A DNA stretch of 64,000 nucleotides from Heterocephalus glaber (Eukaryota > Chordata > Mammalia > Rodentia > Bathyergidae), in assembly GCF_000247695.1 (NCBI RefSeq), contig NW_004624778.1, forward strand, positions 13,404,596-13,468,595. Direction: 5' to 3'. Shown piece by piece: positions 30,517 to 42,582 of this stretch. How positions within the stretch are numbered: the stretch's first letter is position 1; every line of letters begins with the position of its first letter. The position numbers and the translations under genes were made by a program. The notes below the pieces were generated by a model. It had not been told where the DNA came from and searched no databases. It was given only the letters and a program-made list of their open reading frames with translations.

Positions 30517-31698
30517 GAGGTTGGGTAGAACTCTTGAAGACACTGGTGTAGGAAAAGAGTTTATGAACAAAACCTCAGTTGCCCGTCAAGTAGCACAAAC
30601 AATCAACAAATGGGATCTCTTCTTATTAAAAAGCTTCTGCACAGCAAGAGAAACCACCAGCAGTGTGAAGAGGCAACCCACAATGTGGGAAAAAATCTTC
30701 ACCTGCTTTTCCTCAGACAAAGGTCTACTATCTAGAATCTATAAAGAACTTCAAAAGATCAGACCTCCCAAATTTAAAGGCCCAACCCAAAAATGGGCAT
30801 CTGAAACGAACAGACCTTTCTCAGACAAAGAAGTAGAAATAGCAAATAAACACATGAAAAAATGTTCAACATCACTGGTCATTTGAGAGATGCAAATGAA
30901 AACAACACTGAGATTCCACCTCACCCCAGAAAGAATGGCTGCTATCAAGAAAACCAATAACAAATGCTGTTGGGGCTGTTGGGAGAGGAACCCTGCTCCA
31001 CTGCTGGTGGGAGTGTAGACTGGTGCAACCACTGTGGAAATCAGTATGGAGATACCTCAAAGAACTAGGACTGGAAGTCCCATTTGACTCAGCTATTCCC
31101 CTGCTGGGTATCTTCCCCAAAGAATTAAAAGAATCATACCACAGTGATATATGTGCACCCATGTTCATAGCAGCACAGTTTGTAATAGCTAAAACTTGGA
31201 AACAGCCCAAATGCCCATTAACTGGAGACTGGATTAAGAAAATGTGTTTTTTTTTTTTAAAATGGAGTACTACTCAGCCATAAAAAATGAGAAATTAGAC
31301 ATTTATTGTTAAATGGATGCATATTGAGGTGATACTCTTAAGTGAAATAAATAGGACACTCATGTATAAATACCAAATAGTTTCTCTAGTGTGAGAAAGT
31401 GAAAGTGTAAATAAGGACTAAAAGGTATAACAGATAATGTGAAATAGAAAGAAAAGGGGCAAAGGGGAAGGGGAAGTGGGAGGGGTAGGGGAAAGGAAAG
31501 AAAGGAAGGGAATTAATATGAGAAAATGAAAAAAAGGAAACAAAGTCTTTGTAAATAGGGAGGGCTGGAGGTGCTCAAGGGAGGGTAGAGGAAGGGGGAA
31601 AAAATAAGAACCAAGAGAGACTATGTAAAGGTGCATATTTCCAATGATGAATGTCATTATACTGTATACCTAAAATGTACCAATAAAAGGATTAAAAA
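30517..31698 (+). mobile_element. L1 retrotransposon, 5'-truncated, recent
   Basis: About 1.2 kb of L1 3' end with a perfect 18-bp target duplication, AAAACATAACCTGTTCCA, at 30499-30516 and 31699-31716. An open stretch up to 30886 carries the L1 ORF2 C-terminal region, and the frame then breaks. The 3' UTR includes a long polypurine and G-rich tract (about 31450-31515). Polyadenylation-like AATAAA lies near 31682. It cannot move by itself. Confidence 0.93.
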
Positions 31699-32106
31699 AA
31701 AACATAACCTGTTCCACATACAGGGTGTGCACTGGAGTTTAGGGGATGGGGGATACCAGGTGTCCATATGAAGGCAAAGGGTCCACTGAGAAGCACACCA
31801 TCAGTTTGGGCAGAGATCGTCTGCTACAGGGCTTGGACAAAAGGCCTGTCAAGGTGTTGGTCACTTCAGGACCCAGAATCACATATGGGATCCTCTTCCC
31901 ATGGACCTCTGAACGCTCCTAGAGAGAAAGCACTCCCAGGAAATGCTCCCTCACCTCTAATAGGAGAACCTTCAAAGCAAAGCTGAAAAAAATGTGTGAT
32001 TCTTTTTCCAAAACTAGAACTTCTTAACAGGACTTTGATTTGGTGGGAACATTTGGATGCTCAGTGAGACCATGGGTTTAACCCAGGATAATTTTCTACT
32101 ATGGAG

Positions 32107-32152
32107 CCCCCCCCCCCCCGCCCCGAAAAAACAAAACAAAACAAAACAAAAC
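32107..32152 (+). repeat. C-run plus CAAAA microsatellite
   Basis: Thirteen C, G, four C, G, then A6 and repeated CAAAA. It looks like the tail of a lost or degraded SINE. Confidence 0.85.
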
Positions 32153-33868
32153 CACACACTGCATTTTAGCTAGTCCTGAACGGGCTTAGAGCCTTCTACT
32201 TTCTATTACAGATCTGCTTGTGTGTGTATGAGGAGCTCTGTTAAGCACAGGCCTACCTTGTCTGAGATATTTTAAAACCTCTCAACACTTATCAGCAACT
32301 ACCAACTGTACCTTTATACCCAGTTGCATATTATAGTTTTAAAAAATCATGCTTTACTGGCTACTCAAATGGTTAGACCCTGACACCCCCCTACACACAT
32401 ACCATACAGTTAAATCTCTTCTACCAGTTTCTCAAAAAAGGGACCACTGTCTTTGGTTTAACAGTTCTTTAGTGTGTGGCACAGTCCCACAAAATATAGC
32501 ATCTTTGGACCATCTCCCCTCCCTTGGAACATTAAAAGCTCTCAAGTACTTGCAAAATGTTTACTACAGAGCATAACTGTAGTCCAGAAAGGCTTCTTGG
32601 GAACAAACAGCCATGACTGCCATCTGCCTCCAGTGGGCCTCATTCCTTGCACACATCCTCTAACTCTGGCTGGAGGGGTCCTTTAGCCCACTCCTGGGCC
32701 TGGGTACCCTTTCATTCTATTCTGTATTAGTGGTGGGAGAACAGCCCCATCCTGAGTCTATGACCAGGCCCTGACTGTGGTCTATGGAGTCTCAGCAACA
32801 GCAGTTACCCCTTAAATCTCCCTTCACTGCAGCCCTGCTCCCCCTGGATTCCGACTCACATGTTGGGAGCCTAGCTGAGCATCCCAGACTTCAATGTCAT
32901 ACTTCCTTTTAAAGAAAGGCCTTTACTTGGTTTGTTCTGGTCTGCTGGGGAGAAGCTGTCCTGACCTGGCCACATTTTAGTGTGTGGGAAAAGCCCAGGG
33001 CCTGTGACTGCTTCTATGGAGGCAAGCATTCAGCAAGTCCATAGTCTGGACGGATGCCTGCTAGTAATGAGCTCCTCAGATTGGAGACAGTGAGTGATTA
33101 TGCAGCTGTGAATGAAGCAGGAAACTCGGTACTTGGGGCATTGTTTTGGTTGACTGAGGACCTATTTGGATCCTTACATTGGATTTAAACATCTGTATAT
33201 GGGAATACTCTGCAGAACAACATACCTGCCTGAGAGGTATGCAGGGGACCAAGGTCGGCACTGTTGCAGATCTTTCTGCTGTTTCTCTTTGGGGCATATT
33301 TCTTCATGCAGATGTTGGCTGCATTAGATAAACTCTGAGAGTCCCTACAGTAAGATCTTGCTGTGATTGATGCTCTAAGTCATGGAATCTCTAGGACATC
33401 AGGCCACAAAGAAAAAAATCCTAAAGATGTCATGGTGGATGATCCCAAGGGTTCCTTAGAAATGCTAAATCAAGATTAAGTGTGTCAATTGTACTTTAAT
33501 ATATTCCACTATGCTGCCATTCATCTTTGGTCCAAGAGTCCTGGTCAAGCATCCCATGTCAATGGGAGGCTTCTCTTAGTAGGAGCCTATGAGCCTCAGC
33601 AGGGACAATGTTTCACATAGGAACCAAATAGCAGTTTTGAGGTTAAGGCACTTACCCAAATGTGAGGCCTACCAACTAGGTCTAATGGTCCCTCTCTGGA
33701 TATAGAGTTGTTGATAATCTTCATATTGGCCATCCAAACAACATATACATCTCTGTTTTCCTCTTTAAAGGAACAAAACAGGAGAGAAATAAATTCAATT
33801 GGATACAAAAGTCTTTTAGATATAAGAGTTTTCTTTGGAAATATACCAGGAATGGACAAAACTTAAAG

Positions 33869-34018
33869 GACAGGGATGGTGGCTCACACCTGCAATCCCA
33901 GTCCTGTGGAAGGCTGAAGCAAGAGGACTTTGAGTTCAAGGTCAGCCTAGCCTACATAGAAAGACGCTGTCTCAAAAATAAATAAGTAAATGAACAAACA
34001 AATAAATAAATGAATAAA
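33869..34018 (+). mobile_element. B1-like SINE
   Basis: GGATGGTGGCTCACACCTGC, CCCAG, GAGTTCAAGGTCAGCC, and a tail of AATAAATA repeats. 7SL-derived. Confidence 0.88.
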
Positions 34019-34609
34019 AAAGACAAGAGGGCAAAGATGAAGAAAGCATATCTTCTTGGAGACTCACAAGTGCAGGCAGCCTTAACCTTATGTGGGATGG
34101 TTCTCCCTCACTTTCTGTCTAGGAGGACTGATCCAATTGCTTTTCTGGGATTTGTTTTCTCATCTGCAAAATGGATGTGATACCACCTGTCTTGTCTATC
34201 TCAAGAGTTAAAGCGATCTTTTCCACAAACAGTGCTGGGACAACTGCATATCTGCATACAAAAGAACGAGACTGGGACCCTACCTCACATCATATACATG
34301 AATTAACTCCAAATAGATCACTTAAAAGTGTAAAACAAAAAAAAACCTTAGAAGAAAACAGAAATCAACCCTTGAGGCTCTGGGTCATGCAATGATTATT
34401 TAGCTATGACACTCAAAGCACAAATAAAGAAAAAACTAGATAAATTAGACTTCTTTAAAATTAAAACATTTTATGTTTCAAAGAATGCCATAAAAAAAGC
34501 TTATAGAATGAAAAAATATATTTGTAAGTTGAATGTTTCTTAAAGATCTCATAACCAGAATACATAAAAAAACTCTTACAAATCAACAGTAAGCAAATAA
34601 TCTATTATG

Positions 34610-34704
34610 CAGAACCCTCTTTTTTTTTTTTGGTTCTGGGGATCGAACTTGGGTCCTTGCGCTTGGGCAGCAGGCAGCAAAACCACTGAGCTAAATCCGT
34701 GGCC
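34610..34704 (-). mobile_element. ID-type SINE inside L1
   Basis: Reverse ID with a T12 run and GGGGATCGAACTTGGGTCC. A perfect 16-bp duplication, CAAATAATCTATTATG, lies at 34594-34609 and 34705-34720. Confidence 0.94.
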
Positions 34705-34720
34705 CAAATAATCTATTATG

Positions 34721-35145
34721 GCTTGTACCTAGATGGGCCCCCAAAGCCTTATGTGCTCATACGTGGGGCTTTTTGGAGCTGGCTGGATCTAGGATATGTG
34801 ATACTTGGATTAAAGGTGTGTGGTACAAAATTAGACCACTGATTGGTTTAGCACATTTCTGGGTATAGATAATGGGAAGGCCCATCCTGGGTATGAGTGG
34901 TACCAAACAAAAGCCTATAGCCTGAATGGCATGAAAGGGAAAGGGAGAGTTGCTGCTGCTGCTTTAATGCTTGTTGCCTTCTGCCTGCCATGCTATGGAC
35001 TGTTTTCCTCTGCTATGCTGCCCTGCCTTGGAGCCAGCCAACTACGGAGTGAAACCTCTACAAATTGTGAGATGAAAGAAACCTTTCCTCCTTTAACTTT
35101 GGATGTTGGGTATTTTGACTCAGTAATGAGAAAAGTAACTAAGAC
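34721..35145 (+). mobile_element. Solitary MaLR-like LTR inside L1
   Basis: Same layout as 8113-8491: CCCCCAAAGCCTTATGTGCT, TTGGAGCCAGCCAACTACGG and GAGATGAAAGAAACCTTTCC, ending AAAAGTAACTAAGAC. It is followed directly by resumed L1. Confidence 0.7.
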
Positions 35146-35363
35146 GTAACCCAATTTTAGAAATAGGCAAAAGATTTGAATACACATTTTTTCAAAAAAG
35201 GCCAATAAGTATGTGAAAAGATACTTCATGTCATTAACCATCAGGGAAATACAAATCAAAATCACAAGGAGATACCATTTCATTCTCATTATGATGGCTA
35301 TAAAAATAAAGACAGATAATCACAAGTACTGTATCAGTAAAAATGTGTAGAAAGGGGAGCCCT

Positions 35364-35463
35364 TGCCAGGTGGTGGTACATGTTTGTAATCCCAAGTGTT
35401 CTAGAGGCTAAGATGGGAGGTTTCAGAGTTTAAGGCTAGTCTAAGCAACACAAGACTTCTTTA
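35364..35463 (+). mobile_element. B1-like SINE inside L1, host of the U6 copy
   Basis: TGCCAGGTGGTGGTACATG, GTAATCCCAAGTG and GGCTAAGATGGGAGG, with an A-rich tail. Its target duplication is AGAAAGGGGAGCCCT (35349) against AGAAAAGGAACCCT (35564). The U6 copy landed in the tail junction later. Confidence 0.8.
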
Positions 35464-35477
35464 AAAAAAGAAAAGGA

Positions 35478-35558
35478 GTGCTTGCTTCGGCACCACATAT
35501 ACTAAAATTGGAATGATACAGAGAAGATTAGCATGGCCCCTGCGCAAGGATGACATGC
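35478..35558 (+). pseudogene. U6 snRNA retropseudogene, 3'-truncated
   Basis: 81 bases match U6 snRNA from its first base: GTGCTTGCTTCGGCACCACA, then ATACTAAAATTGGAATGATA and the GAGAAGATTAGCATGGCCCC block. There are a few point changes. It stops after GACATGC, about 25 bases short of full U6, so the 3' end is absent. It is flanked by a perfect 14-bp duplication (AAAAAAGAAAAGGA at 35464-35477 and 35559-35572). It sits in the tail of a B1-like SINE and has no recognised U6 promoter upstream (no proximal element was seen). It is a dead retrocopy. Confidence 0.95.
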
Positions 35559-36624
35559 AAAAAAGAAAAGGAACCCTCATATAATGCTTGTGAGAATGTA
35601 AAATGGTGCAGCCACTGCAGAACAGGACCCTACCTCATATCATATGCATATGGCAGGTCCTCAAAAGGGTAAACGGTGACCCAACAATTCCACTTGCAGA
35701 TATATACCAAAGAGAAATAAAAACATATGCCCCCACAAAAATATCTACACAAATGTTCATAGCAGCATTATTCACACTTGAAAAAAACTAGAAACATCCT
35801 AAACATCATCAGCTGAGGAATGGATAAAGTAAAATGTGGTGTATCCATACAAAGAAACAGTATTCATCAATGTAAAGGAATAAAGTACTGATGCATGCTA
35901 CAACATGGATGAACCTTTTAAAACAGTACTATGTGAAAGAAGCCAGACACAAAAGGTCAAATATCATATGACTGTATGTAAATGAAATATCTAGAATAAG
36001 TGAATCAACCAAAATGCAAAGGTTAGTGCTTGCCAGGGCCTGGGAGGAGAGAAAAGGAATGACTGCTAACAGTTTCTTTTCAAGGTGCTGAAAATATTAT
36101 AAAACTAGATAGTGGTGATGGTTGTACAATGGAATATAATGAAAATCACCAAATTACCTTAAAAGGATGAATTTTGTATTATGTGCATTATATCTCAATA
36201 AAAAGTGTGATGGAAAAGATGAGGTTTGTGGGCAACATTCATTAAGTAATTCATAATCAGGAGTTGTTATCCTTATTTCAACACTAACCTTATGAAGGAA
36301 TTCCTTGGGAAAAGGCTGCATGATGCTCATTATATGCCTCACATCACTATAAATACCCCATATTGCCCTCCCCCCACATATCCTGGCCCTCCCAGGGAAC
36401 ACAGCCTCAGCCACAGAAGTGGCCCCAGCTCTGAAGTTTGCTAAGCTTTACTGTAGGGGGAGGGAAACACAGTTCCTCCCCACTGGCTCTAAGCTGGGGT
36501 TGAAACACAAAGAGGGGACCATACAGGAAAACCCCAATCAGTCCTAACATGGCCTGCACATGACCAAGTGGCTGCAGATGGGCCAACATGCACCTCCAGA
36601 ATAATGGTTTCCAGGCAGGATTCA

Positions 36625-36775
36625 TTTAAAACATCACTTGGAAACCTTGCCAAAAAGCAAATGGTCAGGGCTCAGTCTCAGATTCAGACTCTTAGGTCTG
36701 AGGAAGGGCCCTGGCTTCTGAAATTGGTAAGTATACCCCGCTAACTGATGCATAGCCCTGGGTGTACACCACTAG
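36625..36775. repeat. MER5-like hAT relic
   Basis: AACATCACTTGGAAACCTTG, GCAAATGGTCAGGGCTCAG and CAGATTCAGACTCTTAGG follow MER5A order. Confidence 0.5.
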
Positions 36776-38645
36776 GTCAGACTGCAGTCCACAGAAAAGA
36801 GTACAGAGGTTGGGCAAAAGAGTCAGGACTTGAGGCTATAAGAGCCTGAGATAAAGAATCATATCACTCTAAAATAAATTCTGCACTATTCTCTTTCTGA
36901 AGGATATTTAATAGCAATGGAAATAATTGTGGGTCTGTTTTCGGTTCGAACATGATTAGGTAGGAAGGTAAATCAGGCAGATTCTATGGCACCCATCTAA
37001 TTCTACAATCTTAGACTATTTATCCCACATGAGTTTAGAGAGATAGAAGTTGAGGAGCTGGAAATCTTTTTAGGAAACCTACATTTTTATGAAGATGATG
37101 GGTTGAAGTGAGAACTGGAGTTTATGCAGTTTTGTTTTGATTCATTTTTAAAGTATCAATTACACATTCATGGAGTCCTCTACCACACTTGTTTTGGTTA
37201 AGCAGTATTTACCCGAGTTCCTTCAGTCACAAAACTGTGAGCCCAGGGAGACAGGTAACTGCACAGGCACGAGAGCCAGGAGCTGTGTAGGTAAGGTTCT
37301 GTCCCTGACAGTGCATTCATCACTGTGCTTTATGCACATTGAAATGAACGTATTTCTTAGCCACTGCACAGCATTTCAAATAGAATGATACATTTTCATT
37401 TAAAGCCACACTCCCAAGAAAGCCATAATTCTTAGAAAGGATAAAAACAATCAGGTACCTTAAAGCTTGAGGAGCAGGAGCAGCCCCAGATAGCTATTGC
37501 TGGCTGGCAATGCGACAGTTGTCCCCTCTGGCTTGGTGGACTGTAGGGATATTGACTGAATCTCAAATTTGGAAGAGGTAAGAATTTTCCTCTCAAGACA
37601 TCAGTAGAGCTGATGCAGGACTGTGCCTGAAATGCTTGAGGTCTTGAAGAATGGCCCTGTGGAAGATTCATCACCAGCCTCTGCAATCCAGGGCAATGTA
37701 TGGAATTTCCTTTACCACTTTCCTTCCTTTGGTCACTCACACAACAGAAATGTGGAAAGACATATAAACTGTAATTCCGATAATCAAAGAAGCCCATTGA
37801 AATGTCCTAAAGACACAGCTGTGGAAAGTTATGCAGCTCCTTGACAGGCTAATACAAGTGATATCACTTTACTGAGTTTTCGGCAACTAGGGAGCTTTGT
37901 AGATGACTCCTAATCTGCCCATATTCCACTCAGGTCCCTCTGCTCCTGAGAAAGTTTCCCAAAGTTAGATCTGCAAATAGAGCTCAGCTCTATACACTGA
38001 GGCTAGCACACACTGCACTTGTTGTATACTTCCTTTCATAGCTGATACCTTGCAGGCAGGTGACATCCATAAAATTTCATTTGATTTATCCCTAGATACA
38101 GCAGACAAACATGAAGAGAATTTAGATGAAATAGTATGAATGATTCAACGTCACTGTGATACTAACCAAAGTACCATAAAATCACCATGCTGCTGTCCAA
38201 AATCTAATGGCAGTTCAGGGAGGGAATCCTCTCTTGGGCTCTTTGGCAAAATGTGCTAAGGCAACAAATGTAAGGAGAGACATGAAAGGAGCATCCTGGA
38301 TCTAAGCCCACACATTTAAATCACGGCTTTAGACAACATTTTCTGTGATACCAGAAGCATGTCTTTCCTTCATTACACTTTCCATAATACCTGTAATTAC
38401 ATAAACAGAAGGCACAGATGCAATTATAATTACCCTCTAGAAAGAAGTCTAAAACAGTTAGGATGGCAGGAAAAACATCCATCCATCTGGCAACCTGTAA
38501 GAGGCTAGTAAGTTGTGCTCATCTTGATCCTGCTGGAAACTCTGACTGCAGCTGGGTGGGATCAACAGTAGGAGAGGCCACTTTCCACATGGGTCTAAAG
38601 ACTTGGCAAGTGTGAGTTCTCTTACCTGCCAAGAAGAGGCTGGCT

Positions 38646-38726
38646 GGCCGGGGATTTAGCTCAGTGGCACCATGCCTGCTTTGCAAGCACAAAGTCCTGA
38701 GTTCTATCCCTGGTACAAAAAAAAAA
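38646..38726 (+). mobile_element. ID-type SINE
   Basis: GGCCGGGGATTTAGCTCAGT start, a degraded B box (GAGTTCTATCC) and an A-rich tail. Flanks share a short TGGCTG-like duplication. Confidence 0.88.
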
Positions 38727-38879
38727 TGGCTGCCTGGATGAGGAGAAAGCACATCTGATGTCCAAGCATACTGCAACTAGGAGACTGAGCAGTGGGCACA
38801 GGGAATTGAGAGTTAGAGAATCCCTCTTTACATTTCAGTCCATTTCTGGACAGTGTGCTGCTTTGCAGCTGGTGGCATC

Positions 38880-39115
38880 ATCCCATTGTCTCCCCACCAA
38901 TCCCAATCCTCCTCATTCTTTAAGGCCCAGCTCCAGCCTCACCTTATCCAAGAAGTCTCCACTCCTCCCAGACTTGCACTACAAACTTACATCTGGTTAT
39001 GAGTTACTCTTTAACTGCTTCAAGATTGTGTCACTTCTAGCTGTGAATTTCTTGTGAGTGTGGGCCAGCACAGAGCTGGATGCTCCATACAGGAGACACA
39101 GAGAAGAGAGATTAA
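38880..39115 (+). repeat. L2-like relic
   Basis: CTTTAAGGCCCAGCTCCAGC, CAAGAAGTCTCCACTCC and TCTTGTGAGTGTGGGCC are in the order of an L2 3' end. Confidence 0.6.
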
Positions 39116-39408
39116 GGGGAGAGAAGGACTTCATAAAGGGGAGATATTGTTCTCATTTCACATAAAGCTCATGTGAGATCCCAGAAGCAAACCTTCTCCT
39201 CCTCCTATCTCTAGAACAGATTGTTTTATACAATGATAGCAAACCCAGTAGGAGTATGGGTGACACACACTGAACTCTGATTTCATGCAGTGAGGCTTTG
39301 AGGGAGCTCAGCTGGTGAATCAGAGGTGGCAGGTGGCAGGTGTATAGACCCCTGGCTATGCAGGGTTTATAGTTAGCCAGGTCAAACCCATGGGCTTCTA
39401 AGCCTCTT

Positions 39409-39492
39409 CATTTTTTTTGGTACCGGGGATCGAACTCAGGTCCTTGCGCTTGCGAGGCAGGTGCTGAAACCACTGAGCTAAACTCCCAGCCC
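39409..39492 (-). mobile_element. ID-type SINE
   Basis: Reverse ID: T-run, CGGGGATCGAACTCAGGTCC and CACTGAGCTAAACTC. Flanked by AGCCTCTT at 39401-39408 and 39493-39500. Confidence 0.9.
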
Positions 39493-39872
39493 AGCCTCTT
39501 CTTGGTGTACAAGAAGACACCCTTGGCATGACACCTCCTCCAAGTCACTTGTCCTACCATTAATTCATTCTGTTAGAAAGTCCTTGGTGAAATAGGTGGT
39601 TCTTTTTACACAGAGATGGACCCCACGATTTCACCTGGCATAGATGACCACATTGTCACATGCGTCCCTTGTGTCTTCTCCATGGCTTGATGTGGTCCTG
39701 ATTTATATGCTTTCCACTTTACAAACCCACCATTAGACACAAAGTGGTAAATTATACACAAAGGTGAACACCTTGAATTTCTCTGCTTATGTTCAGGGCC
39801 CTGCAGTATATAGCACAGGTATGGCTGTAGAAATTGGCATTCCAAACCTTCTTTTACAATGGCCCTAGAGAG

Positions 39873-39940
39873 TTTAGCATGGCATGTGTTTGAGCATACT
39901 AGGGCATGCTCTACCACTAAATTACACCATAAGCCCTTTT
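39873..39940 (-). mobile_element. tRNA-derived SINE fragment
   Basis: On the minus strand it reads GGTGTAATTTAGTGGTAGAG, a degenerate A-box region, followed by GCATGCC. The 3' half is not clear. Confidence 0.5.
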
Positions 39941-40139
39941 ATATAACTTTTAAACTGACCCATTCCATTGCTTAATAGTTTCAGGATACTCTTTCAAGGT
40001 AGCCACACACATTGGGATTTCACAAAACAAAGCTAGAAATTTCTGATATAGACATATTTTTTCCAAATACTTACACCCATAGGGAGGCAACTTCTTGCTC
40101 ATATCTGGATGACTAATAAGTATTTTGTTAAATGCTTAA

Positions 40140-40310
40140 ATGCTTGGTACTGTGCTGAGGACTTTATCTCATTCCTTACAACACTTGTGAAGTAAGTAAG
40201 GTCATTTTACTTAAAGATAAGGAAACCCAGGTTTTGAGAGATTTATTAACTTGACCAAGATCACCCAGCCAAGAAGTGCAGCGGCCAACACCTGAAGCCA
40301 GGCCTGACTA
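40140..40310 (+). repeat. MIR-like relic
   Basis: ACTGTGCTGAGGACTTTATC, AAAGATAAGGAAACCCAGG and CTTGACCAAGATCACCCAGC match MIR. Confidence 0.65.
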
Positions 40311-41969
40311 CAAAGGCCAGGGTTCAACACACTCAGACTATTTCAGCTCTTGTCCAGCCTTCAGTTCCAGAATTTGGACTCTAAAACATTAGAGAATGAG
40401 GAGCAGTTAGTGCTATGTCAGGTCTCAGGTCTGGGCCTGGCACAGGGGTAGAGGGCAGTCTTTCAGGACCCCCACCCAAGTCACTTCTTCCTCTGATAAA
40501 CCTATGTTTGAAGGGCAACGGGGACTTAAGCAGTAAGATGTAGGAGGGGCACAGGAGTGCTGGCTCTAGACTCAACTCAGCCTCCAGCAGCTCACTTGTT
40601 CTCTGGGACTCATTGTGGGAGCACATATTAGATGACCACACACCTTATCTAACCTAACACTGAGAAATAGTCATGCCACAACATTCTTTCTGCCACAAAC
40701 TTCCCTCCTACAATTTCCAACCCAAGTTATTTCACTAAAAACAATATGTTGGTCACAACCCATTAAACTGATTTCATGACCCACTAATGGGTTGCAACAC
40801 ACAATTCTGAGAAACAGCAGACTAACAATGGTGGAAGTAAAGAAACCTTTGGTAGGTGACACCTGTCTTGGGAGTCCCAAAAACATAAGACTGAAGTGCT
40901 AAGAGTGGAGTGGCTGCCCACAGAACTCAGTTGGAAGATCAGTAGCTCAGCAGCACCCCAAGGTCATTTCCTAACTCTTCAGCTGTTGGATCTGAACCCT
41001 ATGCATGTAGCAGAGACTGAAATTTCAGTAGTTTGAACTTAGACCTGAGCCACTCAACCTGGGACCTGGACCCTCTCCCCTCAATCAAAAGATAGAGATG
41101 CTGGATGCTACAGGGCAGACCGAGAAAAGGAATGCCATGCCTTATCTAAGAAGCAGAAGCTAGCCTATCTTCATAAAAGGGGGTGGCTACCTATTAGTGT
41201 GTAAACACCAAAGTCAAAAAATGAGAAAGGGCCCCAGGACACACTCTGCCTTTTTTCCTAAGCAAGGTAAGATGTCGTTGAAAAGAAAAAAATTAATGGC
41301 CTTAGACTTGGCTCCCATGATCATCCTGCTGGGTTTTGAAAAGCTGCCTAGATGTTGCAGATTAGTAATTGTTCTTATACTTTCTAGGTAAAATGCAAAT
41401 TCCTAATTCCAGCAACAATTTTCCTCCAGGCTTAACATGTGGGAACTGTTTATGGTTAAGCTGTTTATGGGTAATTAACCACTGCATGTGAAATGGTCCC
41501 CCACTGCAGGGGAAAGTGACAAGTGGAGAAGAAGGCTGTCCTACCTACCCCCTCATCCTCACTCTGGCTCCATCCACCCTGACACTCAAGGGACTTCTCA
41601 GGACAGATGATCCTCATGGGCAGTACCACAGCTCTGGGCTGCCATGCTGCTCAATTCAATCCTAGTCAGCAGAAGCTGCTTGGTTTATGTCACACTAGTA
41701 TGTAATTTGGTGTGAGCTAGTGGGATTGTCACTTGCTTCCCACCCTATTTCAGGCAAGCATCCACAGGAAGTCCATAGTCCTGGCATGGCTTCCTCAGAC
41801 TTGGAGAGCTTCAGTGGCTTATCCACAATGCACATCAGACCATGAGATTTATTTTTTAACTCAATGAAATTATATTTTCCACCTTAGGGACTCTATGCTA
41901 AAAGGTAAATGGATCTAACAATAGATGAATGGTTAAGCAATATGTGCTATAGACATGCAAGGAAATATT

Positions 41970-42058
41970 TTTATTTTATTTTTTCAGTACTGGGATTCAA
42001 ACTCAGGACCTTGCGCTGGCCAAGCAGGCATAGCATCACTGAGCTACCCCTGGCTCCC
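41970..42058 (-). mobile_element. ID-type SINE inside an L1M
   Basis: Reverse ID with a T-rich tail, GGGATTCAAACTCAGGACC and GAGCTACCCC. The 14-bp duplication TGCAAGG(A/G)AATATT lies at 41956-41969 and 42059-42072. Confidence 0.9.
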
Positions 42059-42282
42059 TGCAAGGGAATATTATTCAGCCTTAAAAATAAGAAAATTCTG
42101 TCACATGCTATCAATATGAATGAACCTTGAAGACATTACACTAAGTGAAACAAGTCAATCACAAAGAGCAAAAATATTACATGATTCCAATTATACAAGG
42201 CACTTTAAGTTGTCAAATTCAGAGACAAAGTAGAAAGGTGGCTTCTGAAGGTTGGGGGAAAGGGAATGGGGAGGGTCATGGT

Positions 42283-42582
42283 TGATGTAATTTGCTCAAG
42301 GATTCATGTGTTGAAGTTTAGTCCCCAGAGTATTAGGAGATGCTGAAATCTAAGAGGTGGGACATACTGGAAGGTCCTTAGTCCAATTGGGACACCAGAA
42401 GAACCCCTCAGAAGGTATTATAGGACTCCAGGTGCTCTTTAGCTTTCTATCTGATATTACCTATCCCTCCCACATAATCTTGGACTTTCCTCCTCTAAAA
42501 CTATGAACTAAATAAATCTCTTTTCTTTATAAAGTTAGTTTGCTTGAGGTATTTTGTTATAGTAACAAACAGGAATAAAACA
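42283..42582 (+). mobile_element. MaLR-like LTR inside L1M
   Basis: ATTCATGTGTTGAAGTTTAG, CCCCAGAGTATTAGGAG and GGGACACCAGAAGAACCCCT, with AACTAAATAAATCTCTTTTC near the end and GGAATAAAACA as the terminus. Confidence 0.65.

Larger units (their letters stand above)
34205..36207 (+). mobile_element. Older L1, interrupted by ID, LTR, B1 and U6 copies
   Basis: L1 pieces in order: 34205-34609, 35147-35348 and 35578-36207. They read through the ORF2 end (AATACAAATCAAAATCACA, AATGGTGCAGCCACTGC) to the 3' UTR. Insertions split it at 34610-34704 (ID), 34721-35145 (LTR) and 35364-35558 (B1 plus U6). Many stops. Confidence 0.85.

Noticed and set aside
30389..30886. 165-codon plus-strand open frame
   Set aside because: Most of it is the C-terminal remnant of an L1 second reading frame in a 5'-truncated L1. 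The start codon lies in flanking sequence outside the element.
35478..35558. Functional U6 snRNA gene
   Set aside because: It lacks the 3' end and terminator, is flanked by an L1-type target duplication, and sits in a SINE tail.
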